Of a stretch of DNA of 32,586 bases, positions 31,631-32,586 are shown in pieces (within the stretch, counting starts at the first letter, position 1; every line of letters starts with the position of its first letter). The notes under the pieces were generated by a model. It was not told where the DNA came from. It made no database searches and worked only from the letters and a program-made list of their open reading frames with translations. This DNA comes from Synergistes jonesii. Lineage in GTDB: Bacteria > Synergistota > Synergistia > Synergistales > Synergistaceae. Position numbers and translations under genes: made by a program. The stretch is from contig NZ_JMKI01000027.1 in the NCBI RefSeq assembly GCF_000712295.1, positions 8 through 32,593 of the forward strand. The letters run 5' to 3'.

Positions 31631-31735
31631 AAATGTCAACTAACACCCCAACAATAAAATTGAGAATAAGCTTTTCGTTTTGAAAAGAAAACAAATAGAT
31701 TGCTTTTAGACAGTTTTAGTGATTTTTAGTGTTTA

Positions 31736-31763
31736 TTGACGTAGGGTTTTTGTATGCTATACT
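31736..31763 (+). promoter_or_regulatory. Ribosomal RNA operon promoter
   Basis: TTGACG (31736-31741), a 16-base spacer and TATACT (31758-31763) form a strong promoter. Upstream sequence (31640-31735) is AT-rich, with repeated TTTTAGTG, like an UP element. The start would be near 31770, about 195 bases before mature 16S rRNA. Confidence 0.8.
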
Positions 31764-31769
31764 TATCAA

Positions 31770-31963
31770 TGCGCTGTCAAAGAGGGCGCCGCCCTCAAAA
31801 ATAGCGCAGGCACCATGACAAAGGGATAAGGAAAGCAAAGTAGAAGCGTCCTTAGAGCAGAAAGCCGAGAGGCGGTAGCGCTAAGGTAGCGGGCCTGAGA
31901 GAAAAGGAGCCCTGTGCCCGGTCAAGCCGGGAGAGGGAGACCAGTCGAGCAGCGCGTCAGCAT
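31770..31963 (+). other. Leader of the 16S rRNA transcript
   Basis: This GC-rich leader begins with a tight hairpin, GAGGGC-GCC-GCCCTC (31782-31796). It has no coding frame. It should hold the 5' half of the RNase III processing stem, whose partner lies beyond the window. I found no clear boxA antitermination motif. Confidence 0.6.

Positions 31964-32586
<623 letters not shown>

Overview
The window looks like a chromosomal segment of a GC-rich, amino-acid-fermenting bacterium of the phylum Synergistota (a Synergistes/Cloacibacillus-like genus is my guess; I cannot resolve the species). The strongest clues are a secreted beta-helix protein ending in a Synerg-CTERM-type sorting tail (8316-9761), the 5' part of a 16S rRNA gene at the right edge, and a peripheral metabolism of CoA ligases, a B12-dependent mutase, a TRAP solute receptor and aminotransferases.

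Layout. (1) 1-1020: the transposase end of an ISNCY/IS1202-like insertion sequence runs off the left edge. Its end carries repeated terminal motifs and supplies the -35 box of a promoter pointing into the next genes. (2) 1086-3172: a 33-codon leader-like ORF, a terminator-like hairpin, a phenylacetate-CoA-ligase-type gene and a tandem ACT-domain gene. (3) 3180-8260: an AT-richer, probably acquired block with a decayed gene remnant, a cysteine-synthase-like gene and a type IV restriction system. The McrB subunit carries an EVE domain, and mcrC has an apparent one-base deletion near its 5' end. (4) 8262-9761: the beta-helix surface protein. (5) 9980-17302: histidine biosynthesis. A minus-strand pair (HAD phosphatase, hisC) diverges from a tightly overlapping plus-strand operon hisZ-hisG-hisB-hisA-hisIE-hisH-hisF. 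Only hisD is missing from the pathway, if the HAD protein is the histidinol-phosphate phosphatase. (6) 17439-23553: a CdaR-type regulator converges on a minus-strand cluster of a hydantoinase-A-like ASKHA ATPase, a B12-binding mutase-like protein and a TRAP substrate-binding protein. (7) 23554-26288: a structured intergenic element, a class IV aminotransferase, a large inverted repeat with 10-bp-phased repeats, a PQ-loop-like small membrane protein and a DedA protein. (8) 26482-31630: a degenerate asparaginase-like gene, rimO, pgpA, pncC and thpR, each linked to the next by a 4-base ATGA overlap, then recA. (9) 31736-32586: an rRNA promoter, leader and the 5' part of 16S rRNA.

The best candidate for something undescribed is the B12-mutase/ASKHA-ATPase/TRAP-receptor/CdaR locus. 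It reads as a regulated pathway for taking up a carboxylic or amino acid and rearranging its carbon skeleton or amino group, with a possible dedicated reactivase. Its substrate cannot be told from sequence. Secondary points of interest are the mcrC lesion with a stop-start reinitiation site, the promoter completed by an IS end, an asparaginase homologue lacking the usual catalytic residues, and two structured intergenic elements.
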